A stretch of DNA of 64,000 nt, from positions 1 to 64,000 of the forward strand of contig NVWM01000028.1 of assembly GCA_002733665.1 (NCBI GenBank), given 5' to 3'. The position numbers and the translations under genes were made by a program. The notes beneath the pieces were generated by a model. That model made no database searches. It was not told the origin of the DNA and saw only the letters and a program-made list of their open reading frames with translations. Position 1 is the first letter of the stretch. Every line of letters begins with the position of its first letter. Positions 26,369 through 34,234 of the stretch are shown here, piece after piece. The DNA comes from Lutibacter sp. Lineage in GTDB: Bacteria > Bacteroidota > Bacteroidia > Flavobacteriales > Flavobacteriaceae.

Positions 26369-27406
26369 ATGAAACGAAACAAAAGTATTCATCAGAATAT
26401 ATTAGAACTTATTGGTGACACACCAATGATACGATTAAACAGCATCACCGAAAATTTAGACGGTGAATTTTTAGCAAAGTTCGAAGGATATAATCCAGGA
26501 CATTCAACTAAAGATCGAATAGCACTATATATAATCAATCAAGCAGAAAAACAAGGAATCTTAAAGTCTGGAGATACAATTATTGAAACAACTTCAGGAA
26601 ATACTGGTTTTAGTCTGGCTATGGTTAGTATTTCGAAAGGATATAAATGTATCTTGGCAGTAAGTTCAAAATCATCTAAAGATAAAATAGATATGCTCAA
26701 AGCGATGGGAGCAAAGGTATATGTTTGTCCAGCACACGTTAGTGCAGACGATTCAAGATCTTATTACCAAGTAGCAAAGAGATTGCATGCAGAGACAGCA
26801 AACTCAGTATATATCAATCAATATTTTAATCAATTAAATATTGATGCACACTATCATTCTACAGGACCAGAGATCTGGGAGCAGACCAAAGGTGAAGTTA
26901 CGCATTTAGTAGCAGCAAGTGGAACTGGAGGAACAATTTCAGGAGCGGCACGTTACTTAAAAGAACAAAATCCGAATATTAAGATATTAGGAGTTGATGC
27001 ATTTGGTTCTATTTTGAAGAAATTTCATGAAACTAAAGAATTTGATGTAAATGAAATTTATCCATATAGAATTGAAGGACTTGGAAAAAATTTAATTCCA
27101 ACGGCTACTGATTTTGATATTATTGATAAGTTTGAAAAAGTTTCAGATGAAGATAGCGCACATACAGCAAGAGAACTTGTTTTAAAAGAAGCAATTTTTG
27201 CTGGATATACAAGTGGAGCAGCAATGCAAGCCGTAAAACAATACGCAAAAGCAGGAGAATTTGACAAGAATAGTAAAGTAGTTATTATTTTTCCAGACCA
27301 TGGCTCGCGATATATGAGTAAGATTTATAGTGATATATGGATGCGAGAACAAGGATTTTTTGACAGTCAAAAACAAGAAAATTCTACGGTAGAGTTTATT
27401 AAATAA
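26369..27406 (+). CDS. PLP-dependent cysteine synthase / cystathionine beta-synthase family enzyme
   Basis: A 345-residue fold-type II PLP enzyme. I use the ATG at 26369 ([23 protein letters not shown]); the frame upstream only reaches a TTG inside the promoter. The PLP lysine lies in [22 protein letters not shown] is the substrate loop, and [15 protein letters not shown] binds the PLP phosphate. There is no haem-binding or CBS domain. It may make cysteine from O-acetylserine or homocysteine-linked intermediates. A cysteate synthase role is possible given the downstream acyltransferase, but unproven. Confidence 0.85.
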   Translation: MKRNKSIHQNILELIGDTPMIRLNSITENLDGEFLAKFEGYNPGHSTKDRIALYIINQAEKQGILKSGDTIIETTSGNTGFSLAMVSISKGYKCILAVSSKSSKDKIDMLKAMGAKVYVCPAHVSADDSRSYYQVAKRLHAETANSVYINQYFNQLNIDAHYHSTGPEIWEQTKGEVTHLVAASGTGGTISGAARYLKEQNPNIKILGVDAFGSILKKFHETKEFDVNEIYPYRIEGLGKNLIPTATDFDIIDKFEKVSDEDSAHTARELVLKEAIFAGYTSGAAMQAVKQYAKAGEFDKNSKVVIIFPDHGSRYMSKIYSDIWMREQGFFDSQKQENSTVEFIK

Positions 27407-27432
27407 TTAAGTAAAAAAATATAAAAATAATG

Positions 27433-27459
27433 AAGGTGTTGAAGTTCAACACTTTTTTT
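27433..27459 (+). terminator. Terminator of the cysteine-synthase-like gene
   Basis: GTGTTGAA (27436-27443) pairs with TTCAACAC (27445-27452), extended by A-T pairs, followed by seven T. Confidence 0.8.
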
Positions 27460-27539
27460 ATTTGAAAATACCTCAAAAAATAGTTAATTTGCAATCTCAA
27501 AATTTTGAAGTTTACTAATATTATAGTAAGATAGAATAT

Positions 27540-28784
27540 ATGAAAGATTTATTTGACAGAATAAAAGACGATAAAGGACCTCTTGGCAAATGGTCAAAAC
27601 AAGCTGAGGGTTATTATATTTTTCCGAAGTTAGAAGGTAATATTTCTAACAGAATGATTTTTAATGGCAAGAGAGTAGTTACTTGGAGTATTAATGATTA
27701 TTTAGGTTTGGCAAATCATCCTGAAGTTATAAAAGCAGATGGTGAAGCGGCAATGGAACATGGAATGGCGTATCCTATGGGAGCGCGAATGATGTCTGGA
27801 CATACAAAGTATCATGAGCAACTAGAGCAAGAATGTGCAGAGTTTGTTGATAAAGATGCTGCATATTTAGTAAATTTTGGATATCAAGGAATGGTATCTG
27901 CAATAGATGCTTTGGTAACTAAAAATGATGTGATTGTTTATGATATGGACACGCACGCTTGTATTATTGATGGAGTAAGATTACATGCCGGAAAACGCTT
28001 TGTATACCGTCATAATGATATAACTAGTTTTGAGAAAAATATGCAACGTGCTACACGAATGGCTGAAAAAACTGGAGGAGGTATTTTAGTGATCTCTGAA
28101 GGTGTTTTTGGAATGAGAGGAGAGCAAGGTCGTTTAGCAGAGATAATTGCGTTAAAAGAGAAATATAACTTCCGTTTATTGGTTGATGATGCCCACGGAT
28201 TTGGAACCCTTGGAGAAGGAGGTAGAGGAACAGGTTTTGAGCAAGGCGTACAAGATGGTATTGATGTATATTTTGCAACATTTGCAAAGGCAATGGCAGG
28301 AATTGGAGCTTTCTTTGCAGGAGATAAAGATGTAATACAATTCTTGCAATACAATATGCGTTCTCAGATGTTTGCAAAATCATTGCCAATGGCAATGGTA
28401 AAAGGAGCATTAAAACGTTTAGATATGATTCGTACAATGCCTGAATTAAAAGATAAATTGTGGGAAATTACGAATGCTTTACAAAACGGATTGCGCAATG
28501 CAGGTTTTGACTTAGGAACAACAAAAACATGTATAACTCCTGTGTTTTTAAAAGGAGAAATACCAGAAGCAATGGCAATGGTACATGATTTAAGAGAAAA
28601 TCATGGTATTTTCTGTTCTATTGTTGTATATCCAGTAATTCCTAAAGGATTAATTATTTTAAGATTGATTCCTACAGCAGCACATACTTTAGAAGATATA
28701 GAAGAAACTATTACAGCATTTTCTGCAATTAGAAGTAAATTAGAAAGTGGAGTTTATAAAGAGATTGGAGCAAAAATGCTCTAA
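27540..28784 (+). CDS. Alpha-oxoamine synthase family enzyme (serine palmitoyltransferase-like)
   Basis: A 414-residue fold-type I PLP enzyme of the serine palmitoyltransferase / 2-amino-3-ketobutyrate-CoA ligase / AONS family. WSINDYLGLANHPEV and YPMGARMMSGHTKYHEQLE form the N-terminal part. DDAHGFGTLGEGGRGTG binds PLP, and the Schiff-base lysine is in ATFAKAMAGIGAFF. Closely related proteins in Bacteroidota start sphingolipid or sulfonolipid (capnine) base synthesis by joining an acyl-CoA to serine or cysteate. Which amino acid is used cannot be read here. It follows the cysteine-synthase-like gene after a terminator. Confidence 0.82.
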   Translation: MKDLFDRIKDDKGPLGKWSKQAEGYYIFPKLEGNISNRMIFNGKRVVTWSINDYLGLANHPEVIKADGEAAMEHGMAYPMGARMMSGHTKYHEQLEQECAEFVDKDAAYLVNFGYQGMVSAIDALVTKNDVIVYDMDTHACIIDGVRLHAGKRFVYRHNDITSFEKNMQRATRMAEKTGGGILVISEGVFGMRGEQGRLAEIIALKEKYNFRLLVDDAHGFGTLGEGGRGTGFEQGVQDGIDVYFATFAKAMAGIGAFFAGDKDVIQFLQYNMRSQMFAKSLPMAMVKGALKRLDMIRTMPELKDKLWEITNALQNGLRNAGFDLGTTKTCITPVFLKGEIPEAMAMVHDLRENHGIFCSIVVYPVIPKGLIILRLIPTAAHTLEDIEETITAFSAIRSKLESGVYKEIGAKML

Positions 28785-28808
28785 TTTAAATTTAAAATAA
28801 ATAGCATT

Positions 28809-28836
28809 AAAACCTCTGATTTTCAGAGGTTTTTTT
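28809..28836 (+). terminator. Terminator between the oxoamine synthase and ppk2 genes
   Basis: AAAACCTCTGA-type arm ending at 28819 pairs with TCAGAGGTTTT from 28823 around a three-base loop, then a T-run to 28836. Confidence 0.8.
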
Positions 28837-28848
28837 ATTAGATATTAT

Positions 28849-28856
28849 TATATTTG
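28849..28856 (+). promoter_or_regulatory. -7 element (TATATTTG) four bases before the ppk2 start
   Basis: An exact TAnnTTTG match ending at 28856, with the ATG at 28860. Transcription from it would start at or next to the start codon, implying a leaderless message. No TTG is visible at the right distance. Confidence 0.4.
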
Positions 28857-28859
28857 TGT

Positions 28860-29759
28860 ATGGTAGAAGAAGAAAATATACAGGAAGATATAATAGAAGA
28901 AATCAAACAAGAGCCAAAACTTACGCAACGAGACTTTGACAGCGCAACAACAAAAGAAGAATTGTTGACTGTAATAAAAGAGAAAAACATTAATATAGAT
29001 AAAGTTTTAAATACACTAACATACAATGAAGAACTAAAAATGCTTCAGATTGAGTTAGTAAAACTTCAGCAGTGGATTTCTAAAAATAAAAAACGCGTTA
29101 TTGTTATTTTTGAAGGACGAGATGCCGCAGGAAAAGGAGGGAATATAAGACGCTTTTCTGAGCATTTAAACCCTCGTTCTATGAAAACTGTAGCACTTAC
29201 TAAACCTACGGAAACCGAAAGAGGACAATGGTATTTTAGAAGATATATAAAGAAGTTGCCAAATCCAGGTGAAATAGTCTTTTTTGATCGTAGTTGGTAC
29301 AATCGTGCAGTAGTTGAACCTGTCATGGGGTTTTGTAATGATAAACAATACAATAAGTTTATGGTGCAGGTTCCAGAATTTGAACATATGTTATATGAAG
29401 ACGGTATTACTATAATTAAGTTTTGGTTTTCTATTTCGAAAGACGTTCAAGAAGAGCGTTTTAACGCACGTATTGCAAACCCTTTAAAGAGATGGAAATT
29501 TAGTCCTGTAGATAAGAAAGGACAAGCTCTTTGGGATGATTACACAAGCTATAAAGAGCAAATGTTTAGCAAAACACATACAGCATATAGTCCGTGGATA
29601 CTTGTAAAAGCAAATAATAAAAAGGCTTCTCGATTAGAGAGTATGAGATATCTGCTCTCACAGTTTAATTATGAAGGAAAAGAGGAAGCATTGACAACAT
29701 TACATCCAGATCCTAATGTAATAATGCGCTATTATCGTTCAAATAAACAAATAGACTAA
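28860..29759 (+). CDS. ppk2: Polyphosphate kinase 2 family protein
   Basis: A 299-residue PPK2 enzyme that phosphorylates nucleotides with polyphosphate or the reverse. I start at ATG 28860 rather than the TTG two codons upstream. Walker A reads IFEGRDAAGKGGNIRRF. The Walker B region is FFDRSWYNRAVVEPVMGF, and the lid module follows (RFNARIANPLKRWKFSPVD). It is the first of two tandem ppk2 genes, followed one base later by the second. The ~50-residue acidic N-terminus is longer than that of its neighbour. Class (NDP- or NMP-specific) cannot be told. Confidence 0.92.
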   Translation: MVEEENIQEDIIEEIKQEPKLTQRDFDSATTKEELLTVIKEKNINIDKVLNTLTYNEELKMLQIELVKLQQWISKNKKRVIVIFEGRDAAGKGGNIRRFSEHLNPRSMKTVALTKPTETERGQWYFRRYIKKLPNPGEIVFFDRSWYNRAVVEPVMGFCNDKQYNKFMVQVPEFEHMLYEDGITIIKFWFSISKDVQEERFNARIANPLKRWKFSPVDKKGQALWDDYTSYKEQMFSKTHTAYSPWILVKANNKKASRLESMRYLLSQFNYEGKEEALTTLHPDPNVIMRYYRSNKQID

Positions 29760-29760
29760 C

Positions 29761-30549
29761 ATGGAAGAATTTAATTATACAGAAAAAAATCTTCAGAAAC
29801 TGAATTCTAAAAAGGGATTGACGGCATTATTATCTTCAGATAAAGTTAATGTTGAAAAAGCAATTCGTTACATAGATTATGAAAAAAAATTAGAAAAAAT
29901 TCAAGTAGAATTGGTAAAGTTACAAACTTGGGCGATTGCAAATAACGAACGCATCATTATAATCTTTGAAGGTCGTGATGCAGCAGGAAAAGGAGGCGCA
30001 ATTAGAAGGTTAACTGAGCGTATTAATGCACGTCATTACAGAATTGTAGCACTTCCTAAACCAACCAAAGAAGAGCGTACACAATGGTATTTTCAGCGAT
30101 ATGTGTCGTTGTTTCCAAAAGAAGGAGAAATCATACTCTTTGATAGAAGTTGGTATAATAGAGCAGTTGTAGAGCCTGTAAATGGGTTCTGTACTGAAGA
30201 TGAACACGAACTATTTATGAATCAAATAAATGATTTTGAACGAATGGTTACAGAATCTGGAACGAGATTGGTCAAATTGTATATGTCTATTTCTAAACGA
30301 GAACAAGCAAAACGTTTTGATGATATCAAATCTGATCCTTTAAAACAATGGAAAATGACAAAGGTTGATGAAAAAGCGCAAGAACTTTGGGATAGTTATA
30401 CCTTTTATAAAAATAAGATGTTTGCAAAGGCAAAAGAAGGGGATAGACCTTTTAAAATAATTAGAGCAAACCGTAAAACATCAGCACGTGTTGAGGTTAT
30501 AGAACATATATTAGCGTCTATACCTTATGATAAAAGTATTGAAGTGTAA
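29761..30549 (+). CDS. ppk2: Polyphosphate kinase 2 family protein (second copy)
   Basis: A 262-residue paralogue of the previous gene. IFEGRDAAGKGGAIRRLTERIN and LFDRSWYNRAVVEPVNGFC are the Walker A and B regions. The lid segment is RFDDIKSDPLKQWKMTKVD. The start is ATG one base after the upstream stop, so both are made from one transcript. The two proteins differ across the whole length, so this is an old duplication, and the copies may have different nucleotide preferences or form mixed oligomers. Confidence 0.92.
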   Translation: MEEFNYTEKNLQKLNSKKGLTALLSSDKVNVEKAIRYIDYEKKLEKIQVELVKLQTWAIANNERIIIIFEGRDAAGKGGAIRRLTERINARHYRIVALPKPTKEERTQWYFQRYVSLFPKEGEIILFDRSWYNRAVVEPVNGFCTEDEHELFMNQINDFERMVTESGTRLVKLYMSISKREQAKRFDDIKSDPLKQWKMTKVDEKAQELWDSYTFYKNKMFAKAKEGDRPFKIIRANRKTSARVEVIEHILASIPYDKSIEV

Positions 30550-30620
30550 ACTGATTACTTGACTTTGTTTTTATCACTAACTTTATCTGTCGTACTTATA
30601 ATAATCAAAAATTTAACTTA

Positions 30621-30859
30621 ATGAATAAAATATTTGGAGTAATACTTTACATAATTGGATCTTTATTTATATTGGCCTTTGTAGGTCAAATACAAAGGTT
30701 TTTAGCCTCAATTTTTAGTGTTTTTAAATATTTTCAAGTGAATTAGATGGATTACAACGTGGTAATATTATAGGCTCAATAATATACTGGATTATACATT
30801 TTGCAATAATTTATTTTTCATTTAAATATGGAAAAAAGTTAATAAAAAAAGCCACATGA
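30621..30859 (+). pseudogene. Frameshifted small two-helix membrane protein
   Basis: A 41-codon frame from the ATG at 30621 (MNKIFGVILYIIGSLFILAF to ...FKYFQVN) ends at a TAG at 30744. In the -1 frame the sequence stays coding across the junction (FSSELDGLQRGNIIGS, then IIYWIIHFAIIYFSFKYG) to the TGA at 30857. Together they make an ~80-residue protein with one hydrophobic segment before and one after the shift, as in a small Bacteroidota membrane family. No slippery heptamer lies at the junction near 30730. I take it as a decayed gene, or a one-base sequence error. Confidence 0.6.
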
Positions 30860-30887
30860 AGACTTCTCTTGATGTTTAAGCCAAAAA

Positions 30888-31280
30888 TCAATTTGGAGCC
30901 AACAACGTAAAAGGATACAAAGGAATATTTCTCAATATCCAAAAAATAATAATAAGCACTAATATCAATATTGGTGCTTTTTTATGATATAGAATGTTTT
31001 TAATTCCCTTATTGTAAAAGGTGTTTAAGAAGTTGACTGTCAAATGATAAATCAAAATTGAAAGTCCAAATAAGAACAATAAATTGTGTCCAATAACCCC
31101 TTTAAAATCAAGATGTAATAAGTCATGGAATGCACGTTGACTTCCGCATCCAGGACAATAGATTCCTGTAGTTGTGTATAATGGACATTTTGGAAAAAAT
31201 GTGACACTAGGATTAAAATAAAAATAAAGGATTGCTATCATCATTCCAACAAATAGCAATCCAATAGTTTTGAATTTCAT
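30888..31280 (-). CDS. DUF2752 family membrane protein
   Basis: A 130-residue protein of DUF2752, a family of small membrane proteins with a conserved CPGCGSQRA motif, here CPGCGSQRAFHDLLHLDFKGV. It has three or four hydrophobic segments, beginning IGLLFVGMMIAILYFYF. The function is unknown; the two cysteines may bind metal or form a disulphide. It is the last gene of a three-gene operon with a CCC-motif protein and a second, shorter DUF2752 gene. Confidence 0.85.
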   Translation of the reverse strand: MKFKTIGLLFVGMMIAILYFYFNPSVTFFPKCPLYTTTGIYCPGCGSQRAFHDLLHLDFKGVIGHNLLFLFGLSILIYHLTVNFLNTFYNKGIKNILYHKKAPILILVLIIIFWILRNIPLYPFTLLAPN

Positions 31281-31281
31281 T

Positions 31282-31614
31282 TTATTGATTTTCTAAAGCC
31301 TCAGTATAAGCTTTCATAAATCTGTCAGACACTTCACTAATATCATTAGTAGAAAGGATGTATATAATCCTTATAATTATTAGTACACCTAAACCTAATC
31401 CGATAAGTGAAGTTATTTTTCCTGCTTCTACATTTCCTAAGCCATCATATTGCTCTGGATTTTCATCATAAGTTGCTTTTGCTGTTTTTGATTTATTATA
31501 ACCGAGATATCCCATAATAACTCCAGGAAGACCAAGACAACAACATGCTGTAACTATTGAAAATATTCCTAAGATTAATGAAGACTGTGCGCCAGGTAAT
31601 TTTTGTTTTTCCAT
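31282..31614 (-). CDS. CCC-motif membrane protein (DUF4190/CD225-like)
   Basis: A 110-residue membrane protein with two hydrophobic segments: SLILGIFSIVTACCCLGLPGVIMGYLG, which holds three consecutive cysteines, and ITSLIGLGLGVLIIIRIIYIL. The layout matches small DUF4190/CD225 (dispanin)-like membrane proteins that Bacteroidota carry next to DUF2752. The CCC stretch could be lipid-modified as in dispanins; this is inference. It sits between the two DUF2752 genes, one base from the downstream one. Confidence 0.8.
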   Translation of the reverse strand: MEKQKLPGAQSSLILGIFSIVTACCCLGLPGVIMGYLGYNKSKTAKATYDENPEQYDGLGNVEAGKITSLIGLGLGVLIIIRIIYILSTNDISEVSDRFMKAYTEALENQ

Positions 31615-31625
31615 TTAAATAAAGT

Positions 31626-31919
31626 TTAGTGAGTGATTTTTAATATAAAGTTAGTTAATATAATTAGTGCATTGATACTGAATAAATAAATGAGTATTCT
31701 TCCTCCTTTATTGAAATCAAATTTTAAGTGAAATCCAAGAAAGACAAACATAACAATAAGTGTATAAATTGCTGGATACATTTTAAATGCTTCCATAAAC
31801 TCTCCTTTAAAAAGCTGAATGATAGAACGTTGCATTCCACAACCCATACAATCTACACCAAAGCCTTGTTTCCAAGAACAAGAAAGCATATTCTCTTCTA
31901 AAAATTGTACAATACCCAT
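31626..31919 (-). CDS. DUF2752 family membrane protein (short copy)
   Basis: A 97-residue DUF2752 protein. The motif is CMGCGMQRSIIQLFKGEFMEAFK, with Met replacing Pro after the first Cys. Two hydrophobic segments follow (YTLIVMFVFLGFHL, IYLFSINALIILTNFIL). It is first in the operon; its paralogue is the third gene. The pairing of two DUF2752 genes round one CCC-motif gene suggests a small membrane complex. Confidence 0.85.
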   Translation of the reverse strand: MGIVQFLEENMLSCSWKQGFGVDCMGCGMQRSIIQLFKGEFMEAFKMYPAIYTLIVMFVFLGFHLKFDFNKGGRILIYLFSINALIILTNFILKITH

Positions 31920-31948
31920 AATGCTATTAAGATTACGAAAGTAAGGAA

Positions 31949-32584
31949 TTATATCATTTTACTGATATGTAGAAACAAAAAATTCATTTCTGCAGCAATT
32001 TTTTGATTTGTTTCTAAGTATTTTTTTGATGTAGAATCTGTATTGTCAGATGATTTTGGATCTTCATACTCTACATGAAAGCGTTGTAATGCCTCAGGAA
32101 TAAAAGGACAATTTTCATTTGCAGATGAGCAAGTAGTAATGGCAATAAAAGGTTTTTTTGTGCTAGTATCATCATATACTTTTGAAAAGCCTATGATTGT
32201 CTGTTGTACACCTTCAAAAGAAATCTCATAATGAGGATTTGTATGCGAAATTTCAGTTAATATAAATTCAAATCCAACTTCTTGCAGTGTTTTAACAGTA
32301 TTTCTATGAAATGCAGTCGCTTCCGTTCCTCCAGAAAAACTTAGAATATTTTTCAGTTTATAATGTTCAACAGCATAATGCGCCCAAACTTGTGCTATCT
32401 GACTCCTACGAGAATTGTGCGTGCAGATAAAATTAAAATTTATAGCGTTATATTTTTTAATTTCTGATGCAATAAAATCTGCAATAGAAACTAATATTTC
32501 TTTCCTTTTTTCATCGATTGACACTTTTTTTAAAGCATCGGTAAAGAAAAGTTCAGTTTTTATAGTATTAGTTTCTTTTGTCAT
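31949..32584 (-). CDS. Low-molecular-weight phosphatase / arsenate reductase-like protein
   Basis: A 211-residue protein with the low-molecular-weight phosphatase fold. The P-loop CTHNSRR at residues 54-60 fits C(x)5R, with SQ following as in the CxxNSxRSQ pattern of ArsC-type reductases. The C-terminal half has TTCSSANENCPFIPEA, where extra cysteines could act in a thioredoxin-linked redox cycle. No ars operon genes are nearby, so arsenate reduction is a possibility rather than a conclusion. It stands alone upstream of the three-gene DUF2752 group and is 29 bases from it. Confidence 0.75.
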   Translation of the reverse strand: MTKETNTIKTELFFTDALKKVSIDEKRKEILVSIADFIASEIKKYNAINFNFICTHNSRRSQIAQVWAHYAVEHYKLKNILSFSGGTEATAFHRNTVKTLQEVGFEFILTEISHTNPHYEISFEGVQQTIIGFSKVYDDTSTKKPFIAITTCSSANENCPFIPEALQRFHVEYEDPKSSDNTDSTSKKYLETNQKIAAEMNFLFLHISKMI

Positions 32585-32628
32585 ATTATTTTTGTGCTAA
32601 ATTACAAATCATTGTTGGTTTTTTAAAT

Positions 32629-32743
32629 GTCAGTTCGAGTAAAATTCTAATTAGAATTTTGTATCGAGAACTAATTGGAAATAAATTTACTATTCTCGAT
32701 ACAATTTTTGTTCGTTTTATTCTTAAAAATCACTCGAATTGAC
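32629..32743. repeat. Long imperfect hairpin, REP-like element
   Basis: The ends GTCAGTTCGAGT (32629-32640) and ACTCGAATTGAC (32732-32743) are complementary but for one G-T pair. Inside, ATTTTGTATCGAGA pairs with TCTCGATACAATTT, so almost the whole 115 bases fold. Elements with these ends are dispersed in flavobacterial intergenic regions and resemble REP/BIME sequences moved by RAYT transposases. Confidence 0.65.
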
Positions 32744-32788
32744 GTAAATTTTGAAAAATAATAACAAAACATAAATAAATTTTTAAGC

Positions 32789-33337
32789 ATGAAATTTAAA
32801 ATAGGAGATAAAGTTGCTGTCACAGACGATGCCATTAAAGGCAAAGTTACTGCTATTGATAATCAAATGATTTCAATTCTTACAGAATACGATTTTGTAA
32901 TGAAATTTACTGAAAACGAATTGGTAAAAATTGGTGTTGAACAATCTGAAATAGCAAAAACAGTTATTGTATCTAATCAATTGTCGTACAAAGAAGAGTA
33001 TAAAAAAGGGCAGAAACAAACGAAATTTAAAAAGAACAAAGGAGAAATTCCACCAATGGAAGTAGATTTGCATATAGATAAACTGATTAAATCTTCACGT
33101 GGAATGGACAATTACGATATGCTCACTTTACAAATGGATACTGCAAAATACAAATTAGAGTTTGCGATAAGAAACAGAATTCCGAGAATTGTTTTTATTC
33201 ACGGTGTTGGCGCAGGAGTTCTAAAAACCGAACTTGATTACTTATTTAATAGATACAATGTGAAAATAAGTGAAGCATCCTACCAAAAGTACGGAATGGG
33301 AGCAACGGAAGTGTATATTAACCAGAATTTGAAGTAA
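32789..33337 (+). CDS. Smr domain protein
   Basis: A 182-residue protein with an N-terminal beta-rich part (GDKVAVTDDAIKGKVTAID, KOW/SH3-like) and a C-terminal Smr domain, as at the end of MutS2. The Smr signature EVDLHIDKL, near residue 91, and FIHGVGAGVLKTELDYLF, with the H-G-x-G-x-G-x-L nicking-nuclease motif, are present. Smr domains bind or cut DNA or RNA at stalled ribosomes or branched structures. It is a stand-alone gene convergent with the lipoprotein gene without a gap. Confidence 0.85.
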   Translation: MKFKIGDKVAVTDDAIKGKVTAIDNQMISILTEYDFVMKFTENELVKIGVEQSEIAKTVIVSNQLSYKEEYKKGQKQTKFKKNKGEIPPMEVDLHIDKLIKSSRGMDNYDMLTLQMDTAKYKLEFAIRNRIPRIVFIHGVGAGVLKTELDYLFNRYNVKISEASYQKYGMGATEVYINQNLK

Positions 33338-34156
33338 TTAATTTGTAATCGTATAGCTTCCAGTTAATGTACCATAATCGAAAACATCAAATGTAATTGT
33401 TTCTGAATTTGAATCAATTAAGACCAAATTATAAAGAGTAAAAATTAGTGCATAAGATGAAGTGTAACTATCAGTAATTAAATCTCTAGAGACCGATAAA
33501 GCAACAGCAGAATTAGAGTCTAAATAATCTACAGTTCCGCTATTGTCTGTATCAGACAAAGACTCATTAATAGTAAGAATTAAATCATCATCATCATCTG
33601 TATCTAAATAATCATCAATTCCATCATTATCAGTATCTATTGGATTTCCATCAATATCCAATTCATTGATAGTCAATATACCATCTCCATCATCATCATT
33701 ATCTAAATAATTAAATGTTCCATCACCATCAGTATCAAGTAATAAGTCAGTTTCTTCTACACCATCATTATCATCATCAGTAATAGTATTTTCTAAAATT
33801 AATTCTGCTGTTCCTGTCCATTCTTTAGTGACTGTTGGTGTTGCTGGAGGAATAGATTGGCAGAAATAAGAAGAACTTACATCTTCACTAAAGATTCTAT
33901 AACTTATAGTATTACTCGTACCTAATTGAAAAGTGTTATTATTACTATCTCTTTGTTTAAGAAGAAATTCTTGCTGAGTATCATTTGTGTTTAATTCGAT
34001 AATAAGAGATTCACTATCATTTATTTTAAAAAATACAAGGTCTCCACAAAATTCTATATTTTGAGAATCAAAGTCTAGTGCAGGAACATCAAAATCTCCA
34101 TCATCGCAAGATAAAAGAGCAATACAAAAAAGAAGGGCAAGTATTTTTTTCATCAT
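33338..34156 (-). CDS. Lipoprotein with calcium-binding type 3 repeats
   Basis: A 272-residue lipoprotein: MMKKILALLFCIALLSC is a lipobox signal; the second Met, at 34153, is an equal alternative start. Residues about 20-130 carry no known domain. Residues about 135-220 hold several D/N-rich repeats of the thrombospondin type 3 kind (DDDNDGVEETDLLLDTDGDG, DNDDDGDGI, DTDNDGIDDYLDTDDDDD), each able to bind Ca2+. The last part returns to beta-strand sequence. It is likely an outer-membrane or surface protein; the role is unknown. It converges with the Smr gene. Confidence 0.8.
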   Translation of the reverse strand: MMKKILALLFCIALLSCDDGDFDVPALDFDSQNIEFCGDLVFFKINDSESLIIELNTNDTQQEFLLKQRDSNNNTFQLGTSNTISYRIFSEDVSSSYFCQSIPPATPTVTKEWTGTAELILENTITDDDNDGVEETDLLLDTDGDGTFNYLDNDDDGDGILTINELDIDGNPIDTDNDGIDDYLDTDDDDDLILTINESLSDTDNSGTVDYLDSNSAVALSVSRDLITDSYTSSYALIFTLYNLVLIDSNSETITFDVFDYGTLTGSYTITN

Positions 34157-34234
34157 TTTTATTTATAAAGCAAAAATAATCGTTTTGCACTTATTAACGC
34201 AAATAGTTCAAATTAATTTCAGTTACTTTGTACT

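Noticed and set aside
30700-30760. Programmed -1 frameshift
   Set aside because: The junction has no X-XXY-YYZ slippery site in the zero frame and no strong following structure, so a decayed gene or error is simpler.
31949-32584. Arsenic resistance operon
   Set aside because: Only an ArsC-like phosphatase-fold protein is present; no arsB, acr3 or arsR near.
33500-33760. Regular repeats resembling a CRISPR or satellite
   Set aside because: They are in-frame Asp/Asn-rich codon repeats of the type 3 calcium-binding lipoprotein, not direct repeats with spacers.
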